Below, piece by piece: positions 39,749-48,617 of a stretch of DNA of 64,000 nucleotides. Every line of letters starts with the position of its first letter. The first letter of the stretch is position 1. The notes under the pieces were generated by a model. The model did not search any database. It was not told where the DNA came from and saw only the letters and a program-made list of their open reading frames with translations. The translations under genes and the position numbers were made by a program. Source of the stretch: Myceligenerans indicum (GTDB taxonomy: Bacteria > Actinomycetota > Actinomycetes > Actinomycetales > Cellulomonadaceae); NCBI RefSeq assembly GCF_016742955.1, contig NZ_JABBYC010000005.1, positions 62,001 to 126,000 of the forward strand, written 5' to 3'.

Positions 39749-41011
39749 GTGACCTCGAACGACATTCTCGCCCGACATGCCATCCCCTGGGCGAAGGAGC
39801 TCGTCGGCTCCTTCCCTGCCGTGGTCGTCGAAGGCGCGCGGCAGGTGGGGAAGAGCACACTTGCCACGATGCTCGTCGAGGGCTCGGAGCGCCAGGCCCG
39901 CTACCTCACCCTTGACGACGACGTGCAGCGGGCCGCCGCCCGGAACGATCCAGAGGCCTTCGTGAACCAGCTTCCCGACGGGCTGCTCGTCGTCGACGAG
40001 ATCCAGCGCGCCCCGGAGCTGCTGCTGCCGATCAAGGCGTCCATCGACCGGCGCCGCGCGCCGGGCCGGTTCCTCCTCACCGGATCGGCCGACCTGCTGC
40101 GCCTCGAACGAACGCCTGACTCTCTCGCGGGCCGAGCCGTCACGCTGCCGCTGCGAACCCTGAGTCAGGGAGAGCTCAACGGTCGGCTCGACGACTTCGT
40201 GACCCGTTTCCTCGCGGGGGTAGATCCGTTCGACGTCCGTTCGACGGTCTCGCGTGAGGACTACGCGAACATCGTCGCAGCAGGTGGGTATCCGGAGGTC
40301 TTCCGGCGGTCGCCGCGACTTCGTGCGGCCTGGTTCGACGGGTACATCGACCGCATCGTCCAGCGCGACGCGCGTGACGTCCGGCGTCTCGTGGACGGCA
40401 ACCGCCTGGCGAGCGTTCTGCGCCTGGTCGCGGCCAACCAAGCGGGCGAAGTGGTCCGCGCCCGCCTCTCGCGGGACGCGGACATCCCCGAGACCACCAT
40501 GACGGCTTACCTCGATCTCGTCGAAACGTTGTACCTCGTCGAGAGGATCCGACCGTGGACGGGAAACCTCACGACCCGCCAGACCGGCAAGGCCAAAGGC
40601 CTCGTCACCGACTCCGCGCTCGCGATGTACCTCTCGGGCGTCACTGCCGCTCGTGCCGCCGCGCTCGTCGGCGGTGGCGAGCTGCTGGGTCCTCTGCTGG
40701 AAGGCCTCGTGGTCTCCGAGCTGCGCAAGCAGCAGACCTGGAGTGATACCCGGTTCTCCGTCTTCCACTATCGCGAGACGTCGGGCGTCGAGGTGGATGT
40801 TCTCCTTGAGCTCGACGATGGCCGGGTCCTCGGCCTCGAGGTGAAAGCGAAGCAGACCTATAAGCCCGAGCACTTCCGGGGTCTGCAGCGGCTCGCTGAG
40901 CGCCTGGGCGACAGGTTCCTTGGTGGAGTCGTGCTCGGCACTGCGGACCAGGGTGTGCGATTCGGCGAAAAGCTCGTCGGGTTGCCCATCTCGTCCCTGT
41001 GGGAGCTCTGA
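39749..41011 (+). CDS. AAA+ ATPase with DUF4143/nuclease-like C-terminal domain, copy 2
   Basis: A 420-residue protein of the same family as the gene at 37643. Walker A is GARQVGKST (29-37) and Walker B is a full LLVVDEIQRAP, so this copy should hydrolyse ATP. GRFLLTGSADLLRL, ATLYLVERIRPWTGN-like and GVEVDVLLELDDGRVLGLEVKA mark the remaining domains. GTG 39749 is the first in-frame start after the iterons; GAGG lies 12 nt away, so initiation may be weak or autoregulated. A third, short pdxS-tail-like sequence begins 45 bp after its stop. The family role is unknown. Confidence 0.85.
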   Translation: MTSNDILARHAIPWAKELVGSFPAVVVEGARQVGKSTLATMLVEGSERQARYLTLDDDVQRAAARNDPEAFVNQLPDGLLVVDEIQRAPELLLPIKASIDRRRAPGRFLLTGSADLLRLERTPDSLAGRAVTLPLRTLSQGELNGRLDDFVTRFLAGVDPFDVRSTVSREDYANIVAAGGYPEVFRRSPRLRAAWFDGYIDRIVQRDARDVRRLVDGNRLASVLRLVAANQAGEVVRARLSRDADIPETTMTAYLDLVETLYLVERIRPWTGNLTTRQTGKAKGLVTDSALAMYLSGVTAARAAALVGGGELLGPLLEGLVVSELRKQQTWSDTRFSVFHYRETSGVEVDVLLELDDGRVLGLEVKAKQTYKPEHFRGLQRLAERLGDRFLGGVVLGTADQGVRFGEKLVGLPISSLWEL

Positions 41012-41056
41012 CTCACTCCCTGGTGATCCCAGGTCTGCTCGGGTGCGCGACAGTCC

Positions 41057-41088
41057 TGGACCACGGCATCAATGTCGAGGGGGAGCCG
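41057..41088 (+). repeat. Short degenerate pdxS-tail repeat, copy 3
   Basis: Thirty-two bases, TGGACCACGGCATCAATGTC and onwards, match 38934-38965 at 28 positions; the part from 41065 matches pdxS at 22 of 24. The match breaks off at CCGTAG, so only the first 8 codons of the tail remain. It lies at the right edge of the second DUF4143 module. Confidence 0.65.
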
Positions 41089-41102
41089 TAGCGACCTCCC
41101 CG

Positions 41103-41873
41103 TCATTCGCAGACGCAGAGCTGTAGGGCGACGTCATCGGCAAACGGGCCACCGGACCAGTCACCGAAGCGCTCGACGAGCTCAAGACCGCCGAGCGAGA
41201 GGAGCAGCGGCAGCTCCTGCGGGAAGATGCTCCTGATGTCGAGCGGCGCGACGACGAAGTCGGGCTCGCCGGCGGTCGAGAGATACCACGTCCCGCGTGT
41301 CACCTGCGCGGGCGCATCGTAGGTCTCGGCGACATCGACGCTGACGCTGCCACGCTCGGGGTCGATGAACGACAGCGACTCGCGGGTGCGTCGCGCCCCA
41401 TCGGCCTCGGCGAGCATCCGCACGCTCGGGTTGAACACGTCGAAGACGAACCTCGCTCCCGGTGCCATGTGCCTTCGCACCGACCGGAAGCAGCTCACCA
41501 GGTCCTCGGCTTCGTGCAGATGCAGCAGAGAATTGGCGGCGACGAACACGTAGTCGAAGGTGCGGCCCAGATCGAAGGACCGCATGTCGCCCTGGATCCA
41601 CTCCACCGCGACACCGCGTTCGTCCGCCTTGCGTCGAGCCTCGGTCAGCATGTCTGCCGATAGGTCCAGACCCACGCAGTGCTGCCCACCGGACGCGATG
41701 GGGATCAGCTTCCGCCCGGTGCCGCACCCGAGTTCCAGGACGCTGCCGCCGTGCCGGGTGGCGTCGGCCCGGTAGAAGTCGCCCGACGGGCCACCGCCCG
41801 GGAACATCAGGTCGTACAGCCTGGGGTGCGAGTAGAACGCTTCACTCCGGTTCGGGGGCTGTCGGCGGCTCAC
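41103..41873 (-). CDS. SAM-dependent methyltransferase (class I)
   Basis: A 256-residue methyltransferase. Motif I is VLELGCGTGRKLIPIA, the acidic end of strand 2 is VGLDLSADML, motif II/III region WIQGDMRSFDLGRTFDYVFVAANSLLHL. The C-terminal part is a beta-rich substrate-binding extension. GTG 41873 begins VSRRQPPNRSEAFYSHPRLYDLMF. The substrate cannot be predicted. It is convergent with the second DUF4143 gene and marks the return of ordinary high-GC sequence. Confidence 0.87.
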   Translation of the reverse strand: MSRRQPPNRSEAFYSHPRLYDLMFPGGGPSGDFYRADATRHGGSVLELGCGTGRKLIPIASGGQHCVGLDLSADMLTEARRKADERGVAVEWIQGDMRSFDLGRTFDYVFVAANSLLHLHEAEDLVSCFRSVRRHMAPGARFVFDVFNPSVRMLAEADGARRTRESLSFIDPERGSVSVDVAETYDAPAQVTRGTWYLSTAGEPDFVVAPLDIRSIFPQELPLLLSLGGLELVERFGDWSGGPFADDVALQLCVCE

Positions 41874-42001
41874 GCCGCGAGCCTACTGACCACCTCCCAG
41901 CGGCCGCCCCGGATTTCGTGGCGGGCATGGGAGGTTTCGCCATGCAAGCATCCTTCCCGGACTGCATCCCGTACGTCTTGCGTGCGGTCGGGCAACAGGT
42001 C

Positions 42002-43255
42002 TCACTTGCCGAGGGAGGCGTTCATGAACGCGTGAATCTTGAGCCAGGTCGGCGCGATGTCGTCGACCTCGGTGAGCTGGTCCAGGTCCTCAGGCCGCCA
42101 GACGTTCATGCCGTCGGTGGTCGTCAGCTGCTCCAAGAGCTCGTCCAGGTCGCCGCCGACCGTGTCGTCGGGCGCGTCGGTGGTGGTGGCCAGGAAGTCC
42201 TGGACGACATCGGTCGCGGTCGCATCCCATGAGGGCGCCGCCGTCCGGCCGGAGCCATCGGGAAACAGATGCAGCCGTCCGGCGCCGGTCGCGACGACCA
42301 GCACACCACCGGTGCCACCGGCCAGGGCGGTGACCGGGGCGTTGCCGGGCAGCTCGTGGGTGGTGCCCTCGGAACGGGCGACGTCGAGGGCGACGAGGGT
42401 GCCGTGCGGGGTGCCGACCCACACCGTGCCGGGATCGCCGAACGCAATGTTGTGCCGGGACCACGAAGCCAGCTCGGAGAGCCACTCCGGAGGGTACGGA
42501 ATGCCGGGGCTCTCGTCCATGAGAGTGGTGGACAGCACGAGCTGGAGGCCGGGCATCTCGAACACCTGCAACGTCTGGGCGTAGGCGTTGCCGCGGATCG
42601 CGAAGTACCGCCCGTCGGGGCTCACCACCGGCGTCTCGTACCCGTCGACATCCAGCAGCAGCGCCCTGTCCACAATGTTCCTCCGGCCGGTGGCGGGGTC
42701 GATCCGGGTGAACAGGCCGTGCGTCGCGCCTTGGTTGCTGACGTACGAGAGCGCCAGGCGCCCGCCGGGCCAGACCGCGGATCCCGTGTCCCACCCCGGC
42801 GCGGACCCTACAGCGCCCGTCGCGAGACAGATGGTCGTCGAGGCGTCGTAGCCGCTGACCAGAAGAGTGGCGCCGTCTGGCGTGAACGCGACGTCGCCAC
42901 CGGCTGTATCGGCATCTGCTTCGGGCAGTGCCCAGCCTGGCGTCGTGACGCCGTCCGGTTCCCACAGCACCAAGCCGCCCGAGCCGTTCACCGCGAGCAG
43001 CGCCCTTTCCGGATGCCACGCCGCCGAGGGCACCAGCCGCATCCGGTCCCATCCGAACGTGTCCCCGTACCCGTCCGAGTCCCCGCCGACCGTCGCGACA
43101 TGGGTCAGACCTGCGGACTCCCATCTCCACACGTGCACCGCAGGTCGCGCCGCGTCCACTCCCGCGACCAGCGGGAACCGCGGATGCGGCACGAGACGTT
43201 CCACCACGACGCCGTCGGGGAGCACCGCGCTGGCCAGAGGTTCGATCATCGTCAC
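42002..43255 (-). CDS. Beta-propeller (WD40/quinoprotein-like) protein
   Basis: A 417-residue cytoplasmic protein with repeating blade signatures: RPAVHVWRWESAG, SGGLVLWEPDG, GGDVAFTPDGATLLVSGYD, TPVVSPDGRYFAIRG, PGTVWVGTPHGTLVALD and GGVLVVATGAGRLHLFPDG. It carries no signal peptide and ends in an acidic helical stretch. No enzymatic motif is visible, so it probably serves in protein binding. GTG 43255 is preferred because TAGGGT (43269-43264) lies 8 nt upstream, as in leaderless mRNAs; ATG 43249 is the alternative. Confidence 0.75.
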   Translation of the reverse strand: MTMIEPLASAVLPDGVVVERLVPHPRFPLVAGVDAARPAVHVWRWESAGLTHVATVGGDSDGYGDTFGWDRMRLVPSAAWHPERALLAVNGSGGLVLWEPDGVTTPGWALPEADADTAGGDVAFTPDGATLLVSGYDASTTICLATGAVGSAPGWDTGSAVWPGGRLALSYVSNQGATHGLFTRIDPATGRRNIVDRALLLDVDGYETPVVSPDGRYFAIRGNAYAQTLQVFEMPGLQLVLSTTLMDESPGIPYPPEWLSELASWSRHNIAFGDPGTVWVGTPHGTLVALDVARSEGTTHELPGNAPVTALAGGTGGVLVVATGAGRLHLFPDGSGRTAAPSWDATATDVVQDFLATTTDAPDDTVGGDLDELLEQLTTTDGMNVWRPEDLDQLTEVDDIAPTWLKIHAFMNASLGK

Positions 43256-43435
43256 GGCACGAGACCCTAGCCTCCACCACTGACACCCAGAACGGCTCCG
43301 GGTGCTCGACGCTCGGCCCAGCATCAGCTCAGCGAGCGGCTCACCGCTCGACCGTGTCCGTGTGCCATACCGCCGCCCAAGGGTCTTGCCGGGCCACGAG
43401 GAGCGGGCCCGAACCCGCGCTGCTAAGTTGGCGAA

Positions 43436-44065
43436 ATGGGCCTGTTGGACCTGACGATTCAGGCGACGATCTCCTTGATCGTCCTGGTCGATCCGTTCAT
43501 CCGCGCCGTCTTCTTCCGCGTGCTCACGGAGAACGAGCCCCACCGCCGCCCGGAGTACGTGCGACGGCTGATGGTCGTCATCGCCGTCACACTGGTGGGT
43601 TCCGCACTGATCGGCAAGCTGCTCCTGGACCTCGTCGGTATCAACCTTGGGGCCTTCGGCGTCATCGGCGGGCTCGTGCTCGTCCTGATGGGCTTCGAGA
43701 TGCTCTTCGCGGGAAAACCCAGCCGCGTGCAGGGCGGAGCCGCGGCCACCACGGAGCAACACGTGGAGTCCGCGGAGGACCAGATCGTCGTCCCGTACGC
43801 GATTCCGTTCATGGCCGGACCCGGGGCCATCACGACGGTCATCACGATCTCTTCCTCCGGCGAGGGATACCAGGGGACGATCGCTGCTGTCATCGCCTCG
43901 GCCGTCGTCGTCGCGCTGATCCCCGTCGGGCACCTGTTGCTGGCCAACAAAATGAACTTCTCCGACCAGGGGATGCAGCTCATGCAGAAGTTCGGAGGGC
44001 TGTTCGTGGCCACGATCGGCGCACAGCTGATGCTGGACGGAGTGCAGCGCTACTACGGGTTCTGA
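43436..44065 (+). CDS. MarC-family integral membrane protein
   Basis: A 209-residue protein with six predicted helices, starting LTIQATISLIVLVDPFIRAVFF. The family blocks GINLGAFGVIGGLVLVLMGFEMLF and VPYAIPFMAGPGAITTVI are clear. MarC (UPF0056) proteins are conserved, and the earlier link to multiple antibiotic resistance was withdrawn, so the function is unknown. The start is ATG 43436, directly after CTAAGTTGGCGAA. It is convergent with the TPP riboswitch region to its right. Confidence 0.9.
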   Translation: MGLLDLTIQATISLIVLVDPFIRAVFFRVLTENEPHRRPEYVRRLMVVIAVTLVGSALIGKLLLDLVGINLGAFGVIGGLVLVLMGFEMLFAGKPSRVQGGAAATTEQHVESAEDQIVVPYAIPFMAGPGAITTVITISSSGEGYQGTIAAVIASAVVVALIPVGHLLLANKMNFSDQGMQLMQKFGGLFVATIGAQLMLDGVQRYYGF

Positions 44066-44134
44066 CCTCGTCAGCGCTCTGCCGGGGAATCCGCACGGCG
44101 ACGTTGCCCGTCGGCGCATGACAAGGACCTGCGA

Positions 44135-44232
44135 GGCGATTTCCCTTCGCCGGTATTGTCCGGATCAGGTAGTGGGGGTCGCCAGCTGGCAATTCCAACC
44201 CTCTGGCCTCTCAGCCTCTCGGCTCCCTCGCC
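44135..44232 (-). promoter_or_regulatory. TPP riboswitch aptamer with no thiamine gene behind it
   Basis: On the minus strand all core elements are present. P1 is GGCGA (44232-44228) with TCGCC (44139-44135). The GCTGAGAGG thi-box half follows a short AGCC-GAGA-GGCT stem, and the second half reads CTGATCCGGACAATACCGG then CGAAGGGAA. These are the TPP-binding segments of the THI element. Downstream on the minus strand lies only the end of convergent marC, and no thi gene is within reach. The rest of the interval 44066-44415 has no gene; a 13-bp direct repeat CGCAGGCCACTTC (44238, 44265) lies just upstream of the aptamer. Confidence 0.85.
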
Positions 44233-44415
44233 TGTCTCGCAGGCCACTTCCCACGATGCCCCCACGCAGGCCACTTCGGTAGGGACTTTGGTCCTTCGTT
44301 CGAGCCTCAGGAACGAACACGTGCCCCGCACGGCAGGAACGCCTGCCCGTGCCTGTTCCGCCACGACTCCGAGGCGTCATTGAGGAGGCGCATCCGATCA
44401 GCCTGCGGGGCCCCA

Positions 44416-45114
44416 TCAGCCCAGCGGGACGATCCCGGTCCGCCCTTCCCAGACGCCGTGCTCGGACAGCGGGCGGAAGCGGAACGTCGCGAACTCGTGG
44501 TGGAAGCCACGGCGCCGGTTCTCGACCATGGCGTCCGCGTGCCGTCGGGCCGCGGGACGGCCGGAGCCACCGTGCACCATCGCCTCCATCTCGCGCACGG
44601 TGCGCCACACGGAGAACGTGGAGATGGTGTGCGGCGGCCGAAAGGCGGCCAGGGCGAGCGTGGTGCCGGGGTGGTCGCGCACCTGGCGCTCGACAGGCTT
44701 GCCCCACCTCAGGAACCGGGGCACCTCGGGCAGGCGCATCCGTGCGACGGTCACCGCGACCACCGGTTCGTCCTGGTCCCAGCCGCCCGCGCGCGCCGGC
44801 AGGCCGGGCAGGGCCGCGAGCCGGGACCAGCGGCGCAGGTACTCCAGGCGGACGTGCCAGCCGGTCGCCAGGTGCCGGCCGAGGACGTCGTCGGACAGGA
44901 AGCGGTCCACCGCGTCCTCGTCGCGCCACTGCGCGAAGACCGCGATCCGTCGGAGCTGCAGCCGGTCCGTGGAGATGGTGGGCGCCCCCAGGCGCATGAG
45001 GGCCAGGCACTCGGCGTGGTCCAGTCCGGGCGTGGTGGCGCCCGACGAGCCTCGCAGCAGCGCGCGTGCCGTCACGGCGGGCGGAAGCTCCGCGAGGTGA
45101 AAGGTGTGGATCAT
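44416..45114 (-). CDS. CrtA-like (spheroidene monooxygenase family) protein
   Basis: A 232-residue protein. The segments FAQWRDEDAVDRFLSDDVLG, GWHVRLEYLRRW, VVAVTVARMRLPEVPRFLRW and TISTFSVWRTVREMEAM match the actinobacterial proteins annotated as spheroidene monooxygenase-like; they share the dimeric ferredoxin-like fold with haem-binding monooxygenases. No carotenoid genes are nearby, so carotenoid oxidation is not implied. ATG 45114 overlaps the stop of the upstream frameshifted gene, which shows that the two were once co-translated. Confidence 0.7.
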   Translation of the reverse strand: MIHTFHLAELPPAVTARALLRGSSGATTPGLDHAECLALMRLGAPTISTDRLQLRRIAVFAQWRDEDAVDRFLSDDVLGRHLATGWHVRLEYLRRWSRLAALPGLPARAGGWDQDEPVVAVTVARMRLPEVPRFLRWGKPVERQVRDHPGTTLALAAFRPPHTISTFSVWRTVREMEAMVHGGSGRPAARRHADAMVENRRRGFHHEFATFRFRPLSEHGVWEGRTGIVPLG

Positions 45115-46050
45115 CGGGCGCGCTCCATCTTGTAGTGCAGGCGCATCATCCAGGTGCGTCCCATCCGCAGTTCGTGGTCGGTACGGAGCACCCCGTACGG
45201 GTCGCGGTACAGGCGGAAGGTCTCGTGCAGCGGCACGCGCGCTGCGATGTCCTTTCCGCCGTCGTGCACGACGACGTACGCGCCATCCTGCCCGAACAGC
45301 CCCGGGGGCGACTCCAGGACGAGCCCGCCTCCGGGGCTGACGGCCGGGCGCAGGAACACCTGGACGTTGCCGGACTCGAGCGGGAACGCGACGTGCACGC
45401 TGGGCCGCGCCGCGCCGGGGAGCAGGCGTGCCGAGTAGCAGCCGCTGAACACGTATCGGCCCGACGGCCGGAGCGTCCGTAGCCAGGCGGCACCCACCTG
45501 CTGCCCGTCCCGGTCGCGGATCACGCGGACCCGGCTGTCCATGCCGTGCGCGACGTCGAGCGGGCGCATCGGGAGGGACAGCTGCTCCACCCGGCGTCCG
45601 AACAAATCGCGCGACCAGCTCGCCGGCCGGCCAGAACAGCGGCGACCATCCGGACCACACCTCCATGTGCCAGGCGGCGGTGTGCTCGTAGAAGTCCTGG
45701 ATCAGCGGATCCAGCCGGGAGGAGTCGAAACCGGGACCGTCGAGGACCGCCATCGCGGGAAGCAGGCCGGGCGCCGGATCCGCCGCCGGACCCGTGGGCC
45801 CGGCGTCGTCGTCGACCGTGCCGCCGTGGTACGCGGCTTCGGCGGAGAGCCAGCCGTCCCCGACCGTGGAGGAAGGACTCACCGGCGCGCGCAACCACGA
45901 GTGCTCCCCGGCGAGGTCGACAGGCGCGCCGGCCAGTCGCCAGAACTTCCGGGACCCGAGGTCCAGCAACTGGTTCACGACAACGCATTCTTGCAGGTAG
46001 GTGAATGTGGGATGCTCCGGCGGGCGGATGAGGTGGTCCGCGGTGGGCAC
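45111..46050 (-). pseudogene. Frameshifted gene of unknown family upstream of the CrtA-like gene
   Basis: GTG 46050 opens a frame (VPTADHLIRPPEHPTFTYLQ ... SGWSPLFWPAGELVAR) that loses sense near 45610. The adjacent frame then continues RDLFGRRVEQLSLPMRPLDV to the stop at 45111. Joining the two gives a single product of about 310 residues. The break is at GTCGCGCGATTTG, where two bases of a GC run appear missing (or one is extra). Slippage in the GC run, either in the genome or in the sequencing, explains it. The family is unrecognised; the rejoined protein is rich in beta strands with a conserved-looking WHMEVWSGWSPLFWPAGE block. Confidence 0.7.
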
Positions 46051-46070
46051 TGGTCGGATACCGTCGGGGC

Positions 46071-48593
46071 GTGTTGCTGCCTGACTCGTCCGTGCCCGGG
46101 GCGGACCTGCCGGTCCGTGCGGTCCTACCTGCCACGGTCGATGCCGTGCGGTCGAACGGTACCGCGGTGCTCGTGGCGCCGCCCGGGTCGGGGAAGACCT
46201 CGCTGTTGCCGCTGGCGCTGGCCGACGCGCTCGAGGGCACGATCATCGTCGCCGAGCCGCGACGGATGGCGACCCGCGCGGCGGCGGCCCGGCTGGCGGC
46301 GCTGGTCGGGGAACCGCTCGGGCAGCGGATCGGCTACGCGATGCGCGGCGAACGCAGCGGCGGCAGGGGACTTCGCGTCGAGGTGGTGACGACAGGGCTC
46401 CTCGTCCGGCGCCTGCAGCAGGACCCGGAGCTGGCGGGCGTCTCCGCCGTCGTGATCGACGAGTGCCACGAGCGTCACCTCGACGCCGATCTGCTGCTCG
46501 CGCTCTGCGTCGACATCCGCGCGAACCTTCGGGACGACCTGGCGATCGTCGCGACGTCGGCCACGGCGGACACCGTCCGGCTGAGCCGCGCCCTGGGCAC
46601 CGGCGTCCCGGTGCCCGTGATCACCGCGTCCGCCGCGCAGTACGACGTGACGGTCGAGTGGGCCCCGCCGCCGTTGCCCGCGCCACTGCTTCCCGGCGGG
46701 CGCGTCGACCCGCGCCTGCTCGATCACGTCGCCGCCGTCGTCCGGCGCGCGATGACCGAGAACGACGGCGACATCCTCGTGTTCGTCCCGGGGGAGGGCG
46801 AGGTCAACGGCGTGACTCGCAGGCTGGCCGGGCAGAACGTCCTGCCGCTGTTCGGGCGCCAGTCCAGGGCCGACCAGGACCGCGCGCTGGCGCCGGCCGC
46901 CACGCGCCGGATCGTGGTCACGACGGCGGTCGCGGAGAGCTCACTGACCGTGCCCGGGGTCAGGGTCGTGGTCGACTCGGGGCTGGCCCGGGAGCCGCGG
47001 ACCGATCAGTCCCGCGGCCTCGGCGCGTTGGTCACCTGCCGCGTCTCGAGGTCGTCGGCCGACCAGCGGGCGGGGCGTGCCGGGCGTGAGGCGCCCGACC
47101 GGGTCTACCGGTGCTGGTCCGCCACCGACCACGCGCGTCTCGACGACCACGCCGCGCCGGAGATCGCGATCGCCGACCTGGCGGCCTTCGCCCTCGACCT
47201 CGCGGCGTGGGGCGCACCTGCCGGTGAGGGCCTGACCCTGCTCGACGCGCCGCCGGCGCCGGCGATGACCGCGGCCACCGACCTGCTGCGCCGGCTCGAC
47301 GCGATCGACGACGACGGCCGCATCACCGAGCGGGGCCGGCGGATGCGGGCCATCGGGGTGCATCCCCGGCTGGCCCGTGCGCTGCTCGACGGGGCGCCCC
47401 GGGTCGGCGCCGACCGGGCACGCGAGGTCGTCGCTCTGCTCTCGGACGACTCCGGCCGCGGGGCCGGCGATGATCTCCCGGCCCGCTGGCGGGCCCTGCG
47501 TCGCGGCACGGACCGCGGAGCCACGGCGCGCTGGCGAGAGGAGACGAAACGCATCGGCCGAGGCGCGACCGGCGACCCCTCGGCCACGCCGGCCGGCCGA
47601 GGGACGGGCGCAGTACCGGATGACCTCGCGGCGGGGATCGTGGTGGGGCTGGCGTATCCCGATCGCATCGCGCGGGTCCGGGGGACCGACTCGGCGACGT
47701 ACCAGATGGCCGGTGGCACGGGTGCCGCGCTGGACACGCAGTCGCCGTTGCGGGCCACGACCTGGCTGGCGATCGCGGTCGCCGACCGAGCACCCGGCCG
47801 CGCCGACGCTCGCATCCGATCGGCGGCGCCGATCGACGAGGCCACGGCGCGAGACGTCGCGGGCGACCTCGTCTCGACCACCGACCGGATCCGCTGGGAC
47901 GACGGCCGGATCGTGACGCGACACGTCGAGACGCTCGGCGCGATCGTGCTCACCGACGTTCCGCTGGCGAAGCCGGACCCGCTGCTCGTCCAGGCGGCCG
48001 TCCGCGACGGTATCCGGCGCGGGGGCCTGTCCGTGCTGCGCTGGTCGGAGGCGGCGCTCGCCGTGCGGGAGCGGCTCGCGTTCTGCCACGCCCACCTCGG
48101 CGCCCCGTGGCCCGCGGTCGACGACGAGGCGCTGCTGGCCGGTCTCGACGGATGGCTGGGCCCCGAGCTCGCCTCGGTGCGAGGCTCGCGCGACCTCGCC
48201 CGCATCGACGTGGCCTCCGCCCTCCGGCGCCTCCTGCCCTGGCCGGCGGCGGCCCGGTTCGGCGAACTCGCACCGGAACGGCTCCGAGTCCCCTCCGGCT
48301 CCGAGGTACGGCTCGCCTACGACGGTGTCGAGCCGCCGGTCCTGGCGGTGAAGCTGCAGGAGGTCTTCGGCTGGACCACCACCCCGGCCGTGGCGGACGG
48401 CCGTGTCCCCGTCGTCCTGCACCTCTTGTCGCCCGCACAGCGCCCCGTCGCGATCACGAGCGACCTCGTCTCGTTCTGGAAGCAGGGCTACCCCCAGGTC
48501 CGGGCCGACCTGCGGGCCCGCTACCCCCGCCATCCATGGCCGGAGGACCCGCTCACCGCCGTCCCGACAGGGCGGGTAAAACCTCGCAGGTGA
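46071..48593 (+). CDS. hrpB: ATP-dependent helicase HrpB
   Basis: An 840-residue DExH-box helicase. Motif I is APPGSGKTS, motif Ia EPRRMATRAAAARLA, motif II VVIDECHERHLDADLL, motif III ATSATAD, and motif VI DQRAGRAGREAPDRVYRCW. The C-terminal 350 residues match the HrpB-specific region (WLGPELASVRG ... LLPWPAAARFGELAPERLRVPSG ... SPAQRPVAITSDLVSFWKQGYPQVRADLRARYPRHPWPEDP). Such proteins are thought to act on RNA, but the physiological role is unclear. GTG 46071 follows TACCGT (46059-46064) by 6 nt, consistent with a leaderless start; only 20 bp separate it from the divergent gene. Confidence 0.93.
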   Translation: MLLPDSSVPGADLPVRAVLPATVDAVRSNGTAVLVAPPGSGKTSLLPLALADALEGTIIVAEPRRMATRAAAARLAALVGEPLGQRIGYAMRGERSGGRGLRVEVVTTGLLVRRLQQDPELAGVSAVVIDECHERHLDADLLLALCVDIRANLRDDLAIVATSATADTVRLSRALGTGVPVPVITASAAQYDVTVEWAPPPLPAPLLPGGRVDPRLLDHVAAVVRRAMTENDGDILVFVPGEGEVNGVTRRLAGQNVLPLFGRQSRADQDRALAPAATRRIVVTTAVAESSLTVPGVRVVVDSGLAREPRTDQSRGLGALVTCRVSRSSADQRAGRAGREAPDRVYRCWSATDHARLDDHAAPEIAIADLAAFALDLAAWGAPAGEGLTLLDAPPAPAMTAATDLLRRLDAIDDDGRITERGRRMRAIGVHPRLARALLDGAPRVGADRAREVVALLSDDSGRGAGDDLPARWRALRRGTDRGATARWREETKRIGRGATGDPSATPAGRGTGAVPDDLAAGIVVGLAYPDRIARVRGTDSATYQMAGGTGAALDTQSPLRATTWLAIAVADRAPGRADARIRSAAPIDEATARDVAGDLVSTTDRIRWDDGRIVTRHVETLGAIVLTDVPLAKPDPLLVQAAVRDGIRRGGLSVLRWSEAALAVRERLAFCHAHLGAPWPAVDDEALLAGLDGWLGPELASVRGSRDLARIDVASALRRLLPWPAAARFGELAPERLRVPSGSEVRLAYDGVEPPVLAVKLQEVFGWTTTPAVADGRVPVVLHLLSPAQRPVAITSDLVSFWKQGYPQVRADLRARYPRHPWPEDPLTAVPTGRVKPRR

Positions 48594-48617
48594 ACCGGAC
48601 ATCGCCGGCGGGAGTCC

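Noticed and set aside
31665..41102. An integrase, transposase or relaxase in the island
   Set aside because: All sizeable frames on both strands were considered; none shows tyrosine or serine recombinase, DDE or relaxase motifs.
42002..44119. A 705-codon minus-strand gene starting at 44119 behind the TPP riboswitch
   Set aside because: It runs antisense through all of marC before entering the true beta-propeller frame, and its N-terminal 290 residues are shadow-like (His/Asp/Arg-rich, no family). It is not a thiamine gene.
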